Shown here: positions 42,070 to 51,058 of the stretch, piece after piece
Numbering within the stretch: position 1 is the first letter of the stretch
Layout: each line of letters begins with the position of its first letter
Source: Actinobacteria bacterium UBA2184
GTDB lineage: Bacteria > Actinomycetota > Coriobacteriia > Anaerosomatales > Anaerosomataceae
Direction: 5' to 3'
DNA length: 53,294 bases
Assembly (NCBI GenBank): GCA_002328745.1
Contig: DCVQ01000029.1
Coordinates: 25,979 to 79,272 of the forward strand
Notes under the pieces: generated by a model
The model's input: the letters and a program-made list of their open reading frames with translations, nothing else
The model's database searches: none
What the model was told of the DNA's origin: nothing
Position numbers and translations under genes: made by a program

Positions 42070-42924
42070 TCAGTACACCACGTCGGTCCTAGCGGCATCG
42101 AAGTACCGCTCCGCCAGATACCGCACGTACTCGGCATCGCCGACCTCGGCCTCAGACTTGAGCCCCGCGAACAGCTCCTGGTACGTCATCGATCGAAAAC
42201 CGATGCCATCGGCCGCCATGATCTGCGCAAGTTCGGCGACCTCCGCGGCGTGGTGCTCGGTCGCCTCGCCGGGCACCGCATACCACAGGTACCACAGCGA
42301 CCAGGGCTTCTTAGCGCTCTTGGCGAGCCCGACGATGTGCTTCAGCAGCTGCTCGGCATTGAGCCAGCGGAAGGCGGTCTCACCGCTCTGCAGCCTCCCG
42401 GCGAGCGCCTGGCAGTTCGCGAACCCGGAGCCGGCCCACAGCTCGTCGGGATTCTCGAAGTACTTCTCCTTGAACCCGTGCGCGTGTGCTGAGTACGGCT
42501 CCAGGAACTTGGACTCGATGGCGACGATCGATCCGTCGGCCAGATCGAGCACCACGTCCAGGTTGGGAGGAATCCCCGGCAGGCCATTCTTGAACTGCTC
42601 CTCGAAGCGCAGCCCAACGATCGGCTGTGCGAGGCCGAGCGCGCGGGTGAGTGCGGAGAACTCGGCCCGCTGCCGCCAGTGCTCGAACACATTGACCGCG
42701 AGCGCTGATGACGAGTGAAGGGCACGCATCTTGAGCGCAAGCTCGTCGCCGCTGCCCTGCTCGAAGTTCTGGCGCGTCTTGGCGGACAGCGGAACGAAGA
42801 GGTTGTCCGCGAGCTTGGCCGTGTAGAGCGCGTGAGCGGGGTCCATCGTGGTGCCACGCCGCGCGGCCCACTCGGCCTGCTGGCGCTTCACGAGGGTGAT
42901 GGGAGACGTACTTCTGCGAGTCAT
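42070..42924 (-). CDS. PGN_0703-family putative restriction endonuclease
   Basis: 284 residues from ATG 42924. PPNLDVVLDLADGSIVAIES followed by KFLEPY provides the Asp and Glu-x-Lys of a PD-(D/E)XK site, and the surrounding residues match the PGN_0703 family. No methylase is adjacent, so it may be modification-dependent or act with the four small genes downstream. The start is 6 nt from the -10 TACGAT. Confidence 0.75.
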   Translation of the reverse strand: MTRRSTSPITLVKRQQAEWAARRGTTMDPAHALYTAKLADNLFVPLSAKTRQNFEQGSGDELALKMRALHSSSALAVNVFEHWRQRAEFSALTRALGLAQPIVGLRFEEQFKNGLPGIPPNLDVVLDLADGSIVAIESKFLEPYSAHAHGFKEKYFENPDELWAGSGFANCQALAGRLQSGETAFRWLNAEQLLKHIVGLAKSAKKPWSLWYLWYAVPGEATEHHAAEVAELAQIMAADGIGFRSMTYQELFAGLKSEAEVGDAEYVRYLAERYFDAARTDVVY

Positions 42925-42930
42925 GTGTCT

Positions 42931-42953
42931 ATCGTACACGGGCGGTCTGACAC
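42931..42953 (-). promoter_or_regulatory. RecA-NDp/PafBC-like DNA-damage promoter, site 6
   Basis: GTGTCAGAC, 8 nt, TACGAT on the - strand, then 6 nt to ATG 42924 (leaderless-type). Confidence 0.55.
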
Positions 42954-43014
42954 GGGCGGACGGCAAGGGGCGCCATTGCGGCTGGAATCCCCTTGGCGAA
43001 ATCACACCAGCCGC

Positions 43015-45966
43015 CTACACCTTCTCCTTGTATGTGCACGAGAAGGCGCCCCTCCCGTAGTTGCTGCAGCCGATGAAGTCACCGTACGGCCCCTGGCGCG
43101 GTACAAGGTCTCCGCCACATCTCGGGCATAAGCGCGTCCGAGCGCCACACTCACCGCAGATGCGTTCACGATTCTGGCGTGCCATCACACCACCACATGT
43201 CGGACACACCGATTCCTGGTAGTCGCAGTACGGGTAGTGGCTGCATCCGACGAACTTCCCGTACTCACCGGCCCGCACGACGAGCCTGCCGGCTTCGCAG
43301 CGCGGACACTCGCGCGGGGCAGGATCATCCGGCACACCACATCCATGTTCATCAACGCATACTGGATACGGGTCCTGCTTGTTCAGAAGCTCCGTGACGA
43401 ACCTCGACGGCTTCATGGGGTCGTACACCACGTACGTGCGGTGCCGCGCACGTGTAAGCGCAACGTAGAACAGCCGGCGTTCCTCGGCAAACCGGAACGG
43501 CTCGGCCTCCGGCAGCAGGAACTCAAGGGCCGGCTCGGTGACCTTCTCGCTCGGGAAGCCGTATCGACCCTGGGATACGTCCAGTATCACCACGTAGTCG
43601 GCCTCTTTGCCCTTTGAGCCGTGCGCGGTCATGAACCGCACGTGCAGCCCAGGGTACAGCCGCTGGAGGCGCTGACGATACGCCGTCTTGTCGAAGTCGG
43701 AGAACGTGAAGGTGAAGCGCCCCAGGACAAGCACGGTCGCTGGCGGAGACAGCGGCTCATCGTCTCGGAGGCTGATCGCGTTGAGTGCCATCTCGAGTCC
43801 TGCCGCCATTTCGCGAGCAGCCATCAGAGAAACCGCGGGTTCGTCTTGCGTCCTCAGGGACCAGAGTGACTTGTGCAACTGGGCCGGGTTCTTCAACACG
43901 AATGCGGAGGCCGCCGCACCGAGCCTGTCGTTAAACCGGAACGTCAGATCGAGCGCCGTGACTGCGGTGGCCCCGAAGATCTCCGCGAAATGCGTCGTAT
44001 ATCGCAGGTCGCTTCCAGTGAAGCGGTAGATCGACTGCCAGTCGTCCCCTACCGCGAAGAGCGTCGACTCAGGCCGCTGCCGCAAGAGCGCCTGGACAAG
44101 CCGAGCGCGCATGGGGCTGATGTCCTGGAACTCGTCGACCATGATGTGCGTGTACGGGGACTCGTACTGCCCGCTTACCACGTGGTCGGTAGCGCGCAAG
44201 ATCATGTCGGCGAAGTCGATCTCACCCCGCTCGGCAAGCGTCGCCTCGTACGTGAGGTAGACGGGGGCGATCAGCTTGAGCAGCAGACGGATGTGCGAGG
44301 CGTCCACGCTAGCCGCAGCCTTGAGTTGAAGCTCCGGGAACCCTACGCCCGATTGCTTCATGAGGCCGATGAAGTCGCCTACAAGCATCGCGAAATCGGT
44401 GACCTGGGACGTCTCACGCAGCTGTGCGATCAACTGCTCCGTCGACTGAGGATCGAACGCCACCCCCGCGTCGACCAGGCGAGCCTCGAGCGTGGACTCC
44501 AGCCGGTCATCGCGCTTGAGATATGAGTACGTCTCAATCAGACGGGTGCCACGCTCAGCATGGAGGCGACGCTTCCACTCGACACCCGCGAGATAGGCCG
44601 CCTGGTCGAAGTACGGCGGCGGCGTTCCATCGCGATCGAGCGCGAAGTGCTCGACGTAGACGCCGTAGTCTACGAGGTAGAAGTCCGGGCGATACTGGCG
44701 GTACTCCGGTCCGGCGGTGTCGATCTCGTACGGACGTTCGTACTCGTAGCGCACGCCCTGGGCCGCCAGGTAGTTGGCGATGAAGACCTCCTCGAAGCTC
44801 TTCACCACCTCACCGTTCAGCGTCCGCAGCTCGTTCGACCTCACGTACTCCAAGTACTCAGCCTCGGATGTGAAGTCGAACCAGTTGCGGTACGGGAAGC
44901 GCTCAGTCCCGCAGTAGCGGACCAGGCGCTGCCGGTACTCGTCCTCCTCGCACTGCGACGCGATCGCCTCATCCAGGAACTGCGTGTAGTGCAGCTTGTC
45001 CTCAGCCATGATCGAGAGACTCGGGCGTCTGCCCTCGGCCTTACCGATTATCTCGAGACCGAGCGCGTGGAACGTCTTGATGGTCGGCGTTGTTCCGCTC
45101 AGCAGTGCTGCGAGGCGCGCGTCCTGACGCTCCTGCATCTCCTCGGCGGCCTTTCGCCCGTACGCGAGCATGAGGATCTCGTCCGGCTCAGCTCGGCCCG
45201 AGGCAATGAGGTAGCCCGACCGACCGATCATCACGCTGGTCTTGCCGGTGCCGGCGCCGGCCAGCACGAGGTTGTTGTCTTCGGCGATCACGCATGCCCG
45301 CCGTTGTGCATCGGTGAGCGACTTCCGCTCGACGGAGTCGAAGAAGCCAGCGTACGCCGCAAGCTCGCGGCTGACGAATGCCGCGTTGAGTGACGCGATC
45401 CACTCAGCGGGGTTGCCCTGAGGCTCAAGGAGCATCATGAGGCGACCGACTTTCGCCTTGTGGGAGAGTGGGGCATAGTCGCGCCACAGGGCATCCGAGC
45501 GAGCGGCAAGTGCTGCACGCATCTCATGGATGAGCAGCTGGGACTCTGTGTGACGGAGGTAGCGCCCTGCGTCAGCCAGCGCATCGATGCGAGCGAGCAG
45601 GGCGTCAAGCTCGACATCGGGCGCCGCGAGGCGCGCGGTCACGCGCTGAGCGACGGTGAAGTTCGCGGCATCCATCAGCCCCTTGACCCGGCTCTTCGGC
45701 AATCCGCGCAATCGGCGCTGCCCTCCGGTGACGGGGATTCGCACGGTAGACCAGATGAGACCGTCCTCGCGCGCGAGCAGCCCGCTCAGCTCCTCAAGAG
45801 CGAATGTCTCGTTCGTGCCTCGGTCCGAGAGATAAAGCGCGCCCTCACGGACTTCGGCAGAACCGGAGCCGTAGAGGATCCGGGAGGCGGTCCCCCGTGA
45901 GACTCCGTAGCGTGCTGGGCCACGCCCGCTACTCAATGCTCGCCCCGACAACTTGACCGCTGGCAT
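43015..45966 (-). CDS. HelD-like superfamily 1 helicase with topoisomerase-type zinc fingers
   Basis: 983 residues. UvrD-fold motifs: Walker A LAGAGTGKTSVMIGR (about 235-250), MLAYGRKAAEEM, DEFQD in IMVDEFQDISPMR, GDDWQSIYRFTG, MTAHGSKGKEADYV and YVALTRARHRTYV. Between helicase segments is the helicase IV insertion (YRPDFYLVDYGVYVEHFALD), which looks like a nuclease-like fold. The C-terminal 130 residues carry Cys-rich C4 zinc fingers of the topoisomerase I type (ECPRCEAG...GCSHYPYCDY; CPRCGGD...GCSNY). The start overlaps the NERD gene by 38 nt and a later start is possible. Likely role: DNA repair or defence. Confidence 0.85.
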   Translation of the reverse strand: MPAVKLSGRALSSGRGPARYGVSRGTASRILYGSGSAEVREGALYLSDRGTNETFALEELSGLLAREDGLIWSTVRIPVTGGQRRLRGLPKSRVKGLMDAANFTVAQRVTARLAAPDVELDALLARIDALADAGRYLRHTESQLLIHEMRAALAARSDALWRDYAPLSHKAKVGRLMMLLEPQGNPAEWIASLNAAFVSRELAAYAGFFDSVERKSLTDAQRRACVIAEDNNLVLAGAGTGKTSVMIGRSGYLIASGRAEPDEILMLAYGRKAAEEMQERQDARLAALLSGTTPTIKTFHALGLEIIGKAEGRRPSLSIMAEDKLHYTQFLDEAIASQCEEDEYRQRLVRYCGTERFPYRNWFDFTSEAEYLEYVRSNELRTLNGEVVKSFEEVFIANYLAAQGVRYEYERPYEIDTAGPEYRQYRPDFYLVDYGVYVEHFALDRDGTPPPYFDQAAYLAGVEWKRRLHAERGTRLIETYSYLKRDDRLESTLEARLVDAGVAFDPQSTEQLIAQLRETSQVTDFAMLVGDFIGLMKQSGVGFPELQLKAAASVDASHIRLLLKLIAPVYLTYEATLAERGEIDFADMILRATDHVVSGQYESPYTHIMVDEFQDISPMRARLVQALLRQRPESTLFAVGDDWQSIYRFTGSDLRYTTHFAEIFGATAVTALDLTFRFNDRLGAAASAFVLKNPAQLHKSLWSLRTQDEPAVSLMAAREMAAGLEMALNAISLRDDEPLSPPATVLVLGRFTFTFSDFDKTAYRQRLQRLYPGLHVRFMTAHGSKGKEADYVVILDVSQGRYGFPSEKVTEPALEFLLPEAEPFRFAEERRLFYVALTRARHRTYVVYDPMKPSRFVTELLNKQDPYPVCVDEHGCGVPDDPAPRECPRCEAGRLVVRAGEYGKFVGCSHYPYCDYQESVCPTCGGVMARQNRERICGECGARTRLCPRCGGDLVPRQGPYGDFIGCSNYGRGAFSCTYKEKV

Positions 45967-46984
45967 CGAGAGTCAGCGCGATGGTCTTCACCTGCGCGAC
46001 ACTGCCGCTTGCCTGCACGTACTCCCAGGTGAAGGTCGTTCCTTGTGGCACGCTCGTGACGATTGGACTGTCAGGGCTGGCGAGCGCCGCGTACTTCTCG
46101 GGGTCGATCTCCAGGAGTGCGGCCTTGGCATCGGCGACGGTGGGGCCGGCCGGAGTCCCGGAGGGTGACGCGGTCTGCCCGTCATTCGAGACGCCGGGTG
46201 TCAGATAATCGAACAGCCAGCCCTGCCCGGGGCCGACGAAGAGCCACCAGAAGGCACCGACAACGACCACGACGAGCAACACCCGCAACGCCATTTCAGC
46301 TAGCGCGCGCTGGAGGCGATCGGCCACGCTGCTGTTGCGAGACTGCGTGCCGCGCGTCGCGTTCGGCGCAGCGCTTCGCTTGTCACCGCGGTAGCTGGCA
46401 TGCTGCTCGGCCACGCTCGCATCGCCCGAACGGTCCAGGCCGCGAAACAACCCCGCCAGCGCTGCCACGTCGGCGTCTGACAACCCGCCGCTGTTCACGG
46501 CGAAATCATGCCGGCTCTCGATGAGACCCCCAACGCCGCTGATGTCTACGACGCGCAAGCGCGCGAGCGAGTCCAGCTCAAGCTGAGTGAGGTCGGCCTC
46601 GGCGAACACCACCGCGCTCTTCACGAAATCGGGATTGATCGGCCTGCCCGCCTGCTTCAACGCCTGACGCACCGCATTCTCATGCTCACGATTCTGAGCA
46701 AGCGGGTTCTGGAAGCTGGTGTTGCGGCGCCCCGGGTAGCAGGCAGTCCACTGCTTCTGCACGTCGCTACCCTTGATGGTGGCGCCCCGGCGAACCTTCG
46801 ACTCGATGATGAGCACCCCGTAGCGATCGACCACCACGTGATCGAGCTGGGCAGTCATGGGACCGACCTTCAGAAGGAGGTCGTGCAGTACGGTCAGGCC
46901 GTGACTGGGGGCGATGCGCTCGAGCTCGGCCGCGACCAGTCGTTCCCCTTCATCCCCGATGCGCTTCGCCTGATCGAAGTCCAT
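45929..46984 (-). CDS. NERD nuclease-related domain protein with a TM helix
   Basis: 351 residues; GGGAGG precedes ATG 46984. The NERD domain spans about 5-160 (RIGDEGERLVAAEL, DHVVVDRYGVLIIESKVRRG: Asp and Glu-x-Lys). A basic linker, a TM helix (LRVLLVVVVVGAFWWLFVG, about 240-258) and a C-terminal 100-residue extracytoplasmic domain follow. Coupled to the helicase downstream, it may hold a nuclease-helicase complex at the membrane. Confidence 0.8.
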   Translation of the reverse strand: MDFDQAKRIGDEGERLVAAELERIAPSHGLTVLHDLLLKVGPMTAQLDHVVVDRYGVLIIESKVRRGATIKGSDVQKQWTACYPGRRNTSFQNPLAQNREHENAVRQALKQAGRPINPDFVKSAVVFAEADLTQLELDSLARLRVVDISGVGGLIESRHDFAVNSGGLSDADVAALAGLFRGLDRSGDASVAEQHASYRGDKRSAAPNATRGTQSRNSSVADRLQRALAEMALRVLLVVVVVGAFWWLFVGPGQGWLFDYLTPGVSNDGQTASPSGTPAGPTVADAKAALLEIDPEKYAALASPDSPIVTSVPQGTTFTWEYVQASGSVAQVKTIALTLDASGQVVGASIE

Positions 46985-47012
46985 GCGCCCTCCCAGGTAG
47001 TACCAGTCTCGC

Positions 47013-47855
47013 CTACAGAGTAGCCGATATGCTGCCTCTCCCCTCCGCCACCCGTTCCTGGATCGCCTTGTCCACCGCCCACACCACGCAGTTCTCCAGC
47101 AGCGCCCGCGTGAGCGCGAACCGCTCGTTCGGCTCACCGGTGGCCTCGTCGCAGTAGAGGTCGCGCCGCACCTCGATCATCACAGACATCACGCGACGGT
47201 CCGCGTTCAGGTACTCCAGCGGCACGAGCGTCCCCGTAAACGGACTGTTGCGCGCCACCGTGAAGCCTTCGGCGCGAAACGCGTACTCGAGCGAGTCGGC
47301 CAGCACGGGCGGCGTGTGGAAGTCGTCGGTGCCGATGCAGATCTCCGGGCGGTCGCCCTCGTGCGGACGCTCGGTGGGGACCGGCGTGGTGGGGAACGTG
47401 TGGCAGTCGAGGATGAGCGCCATCCCGAAGTCCTCGAGCGTGGCGCCCACCACATCGGTGAGGCCCTCGTGATAGGGGTCGTACAGCTCGGCGATGCGCA
47501 GCGCGCGCTCCTCGGGCGTGATCTCGGCGAGCGGAGCGCCGCTGCTCGTGCGCGTGTACACCACCCCCTGGCCCACGGCCTCGGCGGGGTCCCTATCGCG
47601 GAAGCGCTCGGGATCGAGCACCAGTCGCGAGAGCCGGTTCACGTAGAGCGCGCCGCCATAGCTGCGCACCCAGTCGAAGAGCTCGTCGGTGCGCCAGTCG
47701 GTGAGGTGCGCCACCTCGCGGGCGAGCGCGTCGTCGTCGAGGACGATCGTGCGCCGCACGCCCTCGGGGATCACGGTGGACGCGTGCGGGATGTGCGCGA
47801 TCACGGGCGCGCGCTTCACGCGGGGCATCCGGATGTCGGCGGGCACGATGGGCAC
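47013..47855 (-). CDS. N-formylglutamate amidohydrolase-like protein
   Basis: 280 residues from GTG 47855, which has GAGG at 6 nt; ATG 47828 and a start at 47912 are alternatives. APVIAHIPHASTVIPEGV is the FGase N-terminal motif (zinc-binding His). LILDCHTFP gives further metal ligands, with ICIGTDDFHTPP and VMIEVRRDLY in the substrate pocket. The family hydrolyses N-formyl or similar amides in histidine degradation, but many members lie outside hut operons, as here. Confidence 0.8.
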   Translation of the reverse strand: MPIVPADIRMPRVKRAPVIAHIPHASTVIPEGVRRTIVLDDDALAREVAHLTDWRTDELFDWVRSYGGALYVNRLSRLVLDPERFRDRDPAEAVGQGVVYTRTSSGAPLAEITPEERALRIAELYDPYHEGLTDVVGATLEDFGMALILDCHTFPTTPVPTERPHEGDRPEICIGTDDFHTPPVLADSLEYAFRAEGFTVARNSPFTGTLVPLEYLNADRRVMSVMIEVRRDLYCDEATGEPNERFALTRALLENCVVWAVDKAIQERVAEGRGSISATL

Positions 47856-47898
47856 AGGCGACCTCAGGTGCGGCGAGTCGTACCCGGTATCCGCCGTA

Positions 47899-50010
47899 CT
47901 AGGACGCGCCACTCCCGGCGTTCCGTCGGCGGACGGCCCACCCGATCAGACCCACGGCGACAAGTGCCGCAACCAGCGCGATCACCCACCACGGGAAGCC
48001 GGACGCATCGGCCGCGGGCTCGTCGGCGGCGGCTACCTCGTCGGTATCTCCAGCGTCGGTGTCGCCCTCATCGGCGTTCTCGACGGGCGCCTCGTCCTCG
48101 GTCGCGGGGTCGTCCTCGGCGTCCGAGTCGGCAGCCGCATCAGGGTCTTCCTCGTCGGGCGACGTCCCATCGGCGACGGTCACCGGGCTGCTCGCGCTGC
48201 CGGTCCACGGCGTCACCGGATCGGCCACCTCGCGGACGGTCACCGTGATCGTCTCGGAGTCCGTGCCGCCCTTGCCGTCGGAGACCGCGACGGTGATGGT
48301 GTAGCTCCCCGGCCCCTGGGCCTCGGTGGGCGTCCAGGTGAAGACGCCGGTGACCGGATCGATCGCCGCACCCGCGGGCGCGCCCGCGCCGAGCGAGAAC
48401 GTGAGCGCCTGCGCGGGCAAGTCAGCGTCGCTGGCCGTCGCGGTGAACGTCATCGGCGCGAGCTCGTCTCCGGTGCGGTTGCCGATCGGCGCGAGCACCG
48501 GTGCGGCGTTGACCTCGGCCACCGCCACCGTGATCGTCTCGGAGTCGACGCCACCCTTGCCGTCGGAGACCGCGACGGTGATCGTGTAGCTCCCCGGCCC
48601 CTGGGCCTCTGTTGGCGTCCAGCTGAAAGCGCCTGTTGCCGCGTCGATCATCGCCCATGCGGGCGCACCTGATCCCAGTGAGTACGAGAGCGTGTCGGCG
48701 GGCACGTCGGCGTCGGTCGCGCTCGCCGTGAACGTGAGTTCGGAAAGCTCATCGACCGTCTTGTCGCCGATAACGAGCACCGGCGGCGCTGCCAGCAGGA
48801 TCGGATTGACAACACGGCTCGGGGCACCCGGGACGCCGAAAGTACCGTCGAGGTTGTAACCCCACAACCACGCGCTCCCGTCGGCCCTGAGAGCGCCGGA
48901 AGCGTTGGCACCCGTGACCGGGTATACCCATACCGATTCGGTGCCGACCTGCGTGGGCACAGCGCGGTCGACCAAGTCGCCAACACCGAGGTTGCCTACG
49001 TAGTTCAGCCCCCATGACCACAGCGTGCCGGTCGTCCGCGTGGCGATAACGTGCCGGGAACCGCCCGATGCCAGCGCCCAGTCGGTGGCGGTACCCACCT
49101 GCGTGGGCTCGGTGCGGTCGAGTAGGTCGCCTTGACCGAGCTGCCCACTCACGTTATCGCCCCACGTCCAGAGCGTGCCGTCGCCCTGGATACCGACAGC
49201 GAATTCGTATCCGCTCGAGACCGTGGCCCAGTTCGTGCCGTCGCCCACCTGAGTGGGAGTCGAGCGGCTGGTCGTGTCGCCCAGACCCAGCTGTCCTTGA
49301 GAGTTGTAACCCCACGCCCAGAGCGTGCCGTCAGATCTGAGGGCGAGCGAGTGCACGAATGCCGCGGTGACCATCGTCCAGTTGGTGTCGGCGCCCACCT
49401 GCGTTGGCGTAGCGCGGTTGGCCGTGCCGCCGATACCCAACTGTCCCTGGGCGTTGTAGCCCCACGCCCACAGCGTGCCGTCAGCCTTGAGGGCGAGTGA
49501 GTGATACTCCCCCGCCGCGGCCGATACCCAGTCGGTGTCCGTGCCCACCTGCGTCGGTGTCGAGCGGTGGGTCGTGTCTCCAAGACCAAGCTGTCCCTGG
49601 GCGTTGTTGCCCCATGTCCAGAGCGTGCCGTCAGCCTTGAGGGCCAGCGAGTGTCCCAGGCCAGGGTACCCGCCCACTACGACTAAGGCCCAGTCGGTGT
49701 CGGTGCCCACCTGCGTTGGCACCAGGCGGTTCGTGGTGTCGCCGAGACCGAGCTGCCCCCGGGAGTTGTAGCCCCACGCCCAGAGCGTGCCGTCGCTGCG
49801 TATCTGCAGCTTGTGCCCCCCGGATCCCATTGCGATGCTCTCGAGGCCGGACACCGCATGTGCCTGCATGACCGACACAGCCACAAGCGCGGCCGTGAGA
49901 AGGACAAGGCACGCGAACCTCACGAACCTCGCCGGGCGCAAGAACGGCAGGGGACGCCCCCCGCCGGAATCCGTTCTCATCCGCGCGCCCGTCACTGAGA
50001 CAGCAGTCAT
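47899..50010 (-). CDS. Secreted RCC1-repeat and Ig-like repeat protein with C-terminal membrane anchor
   Basis: 703 residues from ATG 50010 (AAGGAATGCCG). A signal peptide (RFACLVLLTAALVAVSVMQAHA) precedes about seven RCC1 repeats of roughly 48-50 residues (SLALKADGTLWAWGYNAQGQ, then LGLGDTT.R..PTQVG), predicted to form a beta-propeller. Two He-PIG/cadherin-like domains follow (TPTEAQGPGSYTITVAVSDG repeated), then an acidic linker (DEEDPDAAADSDAEDD) and a TM helix with basic tail (WWVIALVAALVAVGLIGWAVRR). It should stand on the cell surface and bind proteins or polymers. Confidence 0.85.
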   Translation of the reverse strand: MTAVSVTGARMRTDSGGGRPLPFLRPARFVRFACLVLLTAALVAVSVMQAHAVSGLESIAMGSGGHKLQIRSDGTLWAWGYNSRGQLGLGDTTNRLVPTQVGTDTDWALVVVGGYPGLGHSLALKADGTLWTWGNNAQGQLGLGDTTHRSTPTQVGTDTDWVSAAAGEYHSLALKADGTLWAWGYNAQGQLGIGGTANRATPTQVGADTNWTMVTAAFVHSLALRSDGTLWAWGYNSQGQLGLGDTTSRSTPTQVGDGTNWATVSSGYEFAVGIQGDGTLWTWGDNVSGQLGQGDLLDRTEPTQVGTATDWALASGGSRHVIATRTTGTLWSWGLNYVGNLGVGDLVDRAVPTQVGTESVWVYPVTGANASGALRADGSAWLWGYNLDGTFGVPGAPSRVVNPILLAAPPVLVIGDKTVDELSELTFTASATDADVPADTLSYSLGSGAPAWAMIDAATGAFSWTPTEAQGPGSYTITVAVSDGKGGVDSETITVAVAEVNAAPVLAPIGNRTGDELAPMTFTATASDADLPAQALTFSLGAGAPAGAAIDPVTGVFTWTPTEAQGPGSYTITVAVSDGKGGTDSETITVTVREVADPVTPWTGSASSPVTVADGTSPDEEDPDAAADSDAEDDPATEDEAPVENADEGDTDAGDTDEVAAADEPAADASGFPWWVIALVAALVAVGLIGWAVRRRNAGSGAS
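48860..49815 (-). repeat. DNA repeats encoding RCC1 blades
   Basis: About seven degenerate units of roughly 144-150 bp within the RCC1 gene. Segments such as CCCAGAGCGTGCCGTC (+ strand) recur, showing internal duplication. Confidence 0.7.
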
Positions 50011-50269
50011 CGGCATTCCTTCGTTGTGAGCGAGCCGGGCCGTCCGGCGAATCCCCCGCCACAGACAGCTTCTTGCAGGGTGCCATAGCCACACCCTCCC
50101 TGTCCACGGGTCCCCGAGGGGTCAGCGGCTCGACGAGACGATCGCCGGAATCCGGGTGTTGGCTATCGACGAGCCGCAGACCTCGGCTCACGCATCGACG
50201 TGACCGAGCGGGCGCACAAGGAGACCCTTCCTTCCTCGGCCGCGCAGCCCTACAAGAGAGAGCGCTGTC
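50011..50269 (-). promoter_or_regulatory. Long, possibly structured 5' leader of the RCC1 gene
   Basis: About 250 non-coding bases precede the RCC1 gene. On the - strand ATAGCC-A-ACACCC can pair with GGGTGT-GGCTAT about 75 nt later, with one bulged base. It encloses CCCC-TC-GGGG, and GAGCCG/CGGCTC forms a hairpin just upstream. It does not match the riboswitch classes I know, so it is unclassified. Confidence 0.35.
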
Positions 50270-50959
50270 CTAGTCCCTCCGCAGGCCGAGGAACTGCAGC
50301 AGATACAGCACCGAGATGAGCGCCGCCGCCACATAGGTGAGCGCTGCGGCGGTGAGCACCTGGCGCGCGCCGCCTTCGGTGCCCGGAATCACCGAGCCCG
50401 TGGTGGTGAGCGCGGCCAGCGCCCGGCGCGACGCGTCGAACTCCACCGGCAACGTCACCACCTGGAAGAGCACGGCCGCGGCGAACAGGACGATGCCGAG
50501 GTCGATGAGCGTGCTCGAAAACGAGCTGCCCAGCCCGAGGATCACGCCGAGCATCACGAGCAGCGGGCCGCCCTGCGACCCGAGGCTCGCCACCGGCACG
50601 AGCGTCCCGCGGATGCGTGCGGGCACGTAGCCCACCGCGTGCTGCGCGGCGTGCCCGGCCTCGTGCGCGGCCACGCCCGCGGCTGCCACGTGCGTGCCGT
50701 GGAACACGTCGCTCGAGAGTCGCAGCACGTTCACGCGCGGGTCGAAGTGGTCGGTGAGGTTGCCGGGCACGAGCTCGATCGACACCTGCGAAAGGCCGTT
50801 CGAGTCGAGGACCCGTCGCGCCACCTTCGCGCCCGTGAGACCCGGCGGCAGGGGCTGCCGGCTGTTCTTCGCATACGAGCTCTTCACGTAGCCCTGCGTC
50901 ACGAGACCCAGCACCATCGCGACGATGAAGATGATCCAACCGCTCGGACCGAAGATCAT
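50270..50959 (-). CDS. Membrane zinc metallopeptidase, YugP/PF04298 family
   Basis: 229 residues from ATG 50959 with AGGAG. One N-terminal TM helix, the zinc motif in VAAHEAGHAAQHAVGY (HExxH), then three C-terminal TM helices. The residues after it (ASLGSQGGPLLVMLGVILGL; DASRRALAAL) match the family. Substrate unknown; possibly membrane protein turnover. Confidence 0.88.
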   Translation of the reverse strand: MIFGPSGWIIFIVAMVLGLVTQGYVKSSYAKNSRQPLPPGLTGAKVARRVLDSNGLSQVSIELVPGNLTDHFDPRVNVLRLSSDVFHGTHVAAAGVAAHEAGHAAQHAVGYVPARIRGTLVPVASLGSQGGPLLVMLGVILGLGSSFSSTLIDLGIVLFAAAVLFQVVTLPVEFDASRRALAALTTTGSVIPGTEGGARQVLTAAALTYVAAALISVLYLLQFLGLRRD

Positions 50960-50985
50960 GGTGTTGCTCCTATTCGAACCACGGG

Positions 50986-51010
50986 GTGGCCCGGCCTGCA
51001 GCCGGGCCAC
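50986..51010. terminator. Strong hairpin between SHOCT and peptidase genes
   Basis: GTGGCCCGGC-CTGCA-GCCGGGCCAC, a perfect 10-bp stem. There is no U-run, so termination is inferred from position and strength. Confidence 0.5.
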
Positions 51011-51058
51011 CTCCGTACGTATACGGTGGGGTATGCCCCCATTCTACCCGCCCGTACG

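Noticed and set aside
50011..50269. Known c-di-GMP, cobalamin, TPP or c-di-AMP riboswitch
   Set aside because: The conserved core bases of these classes are not present in the leader.
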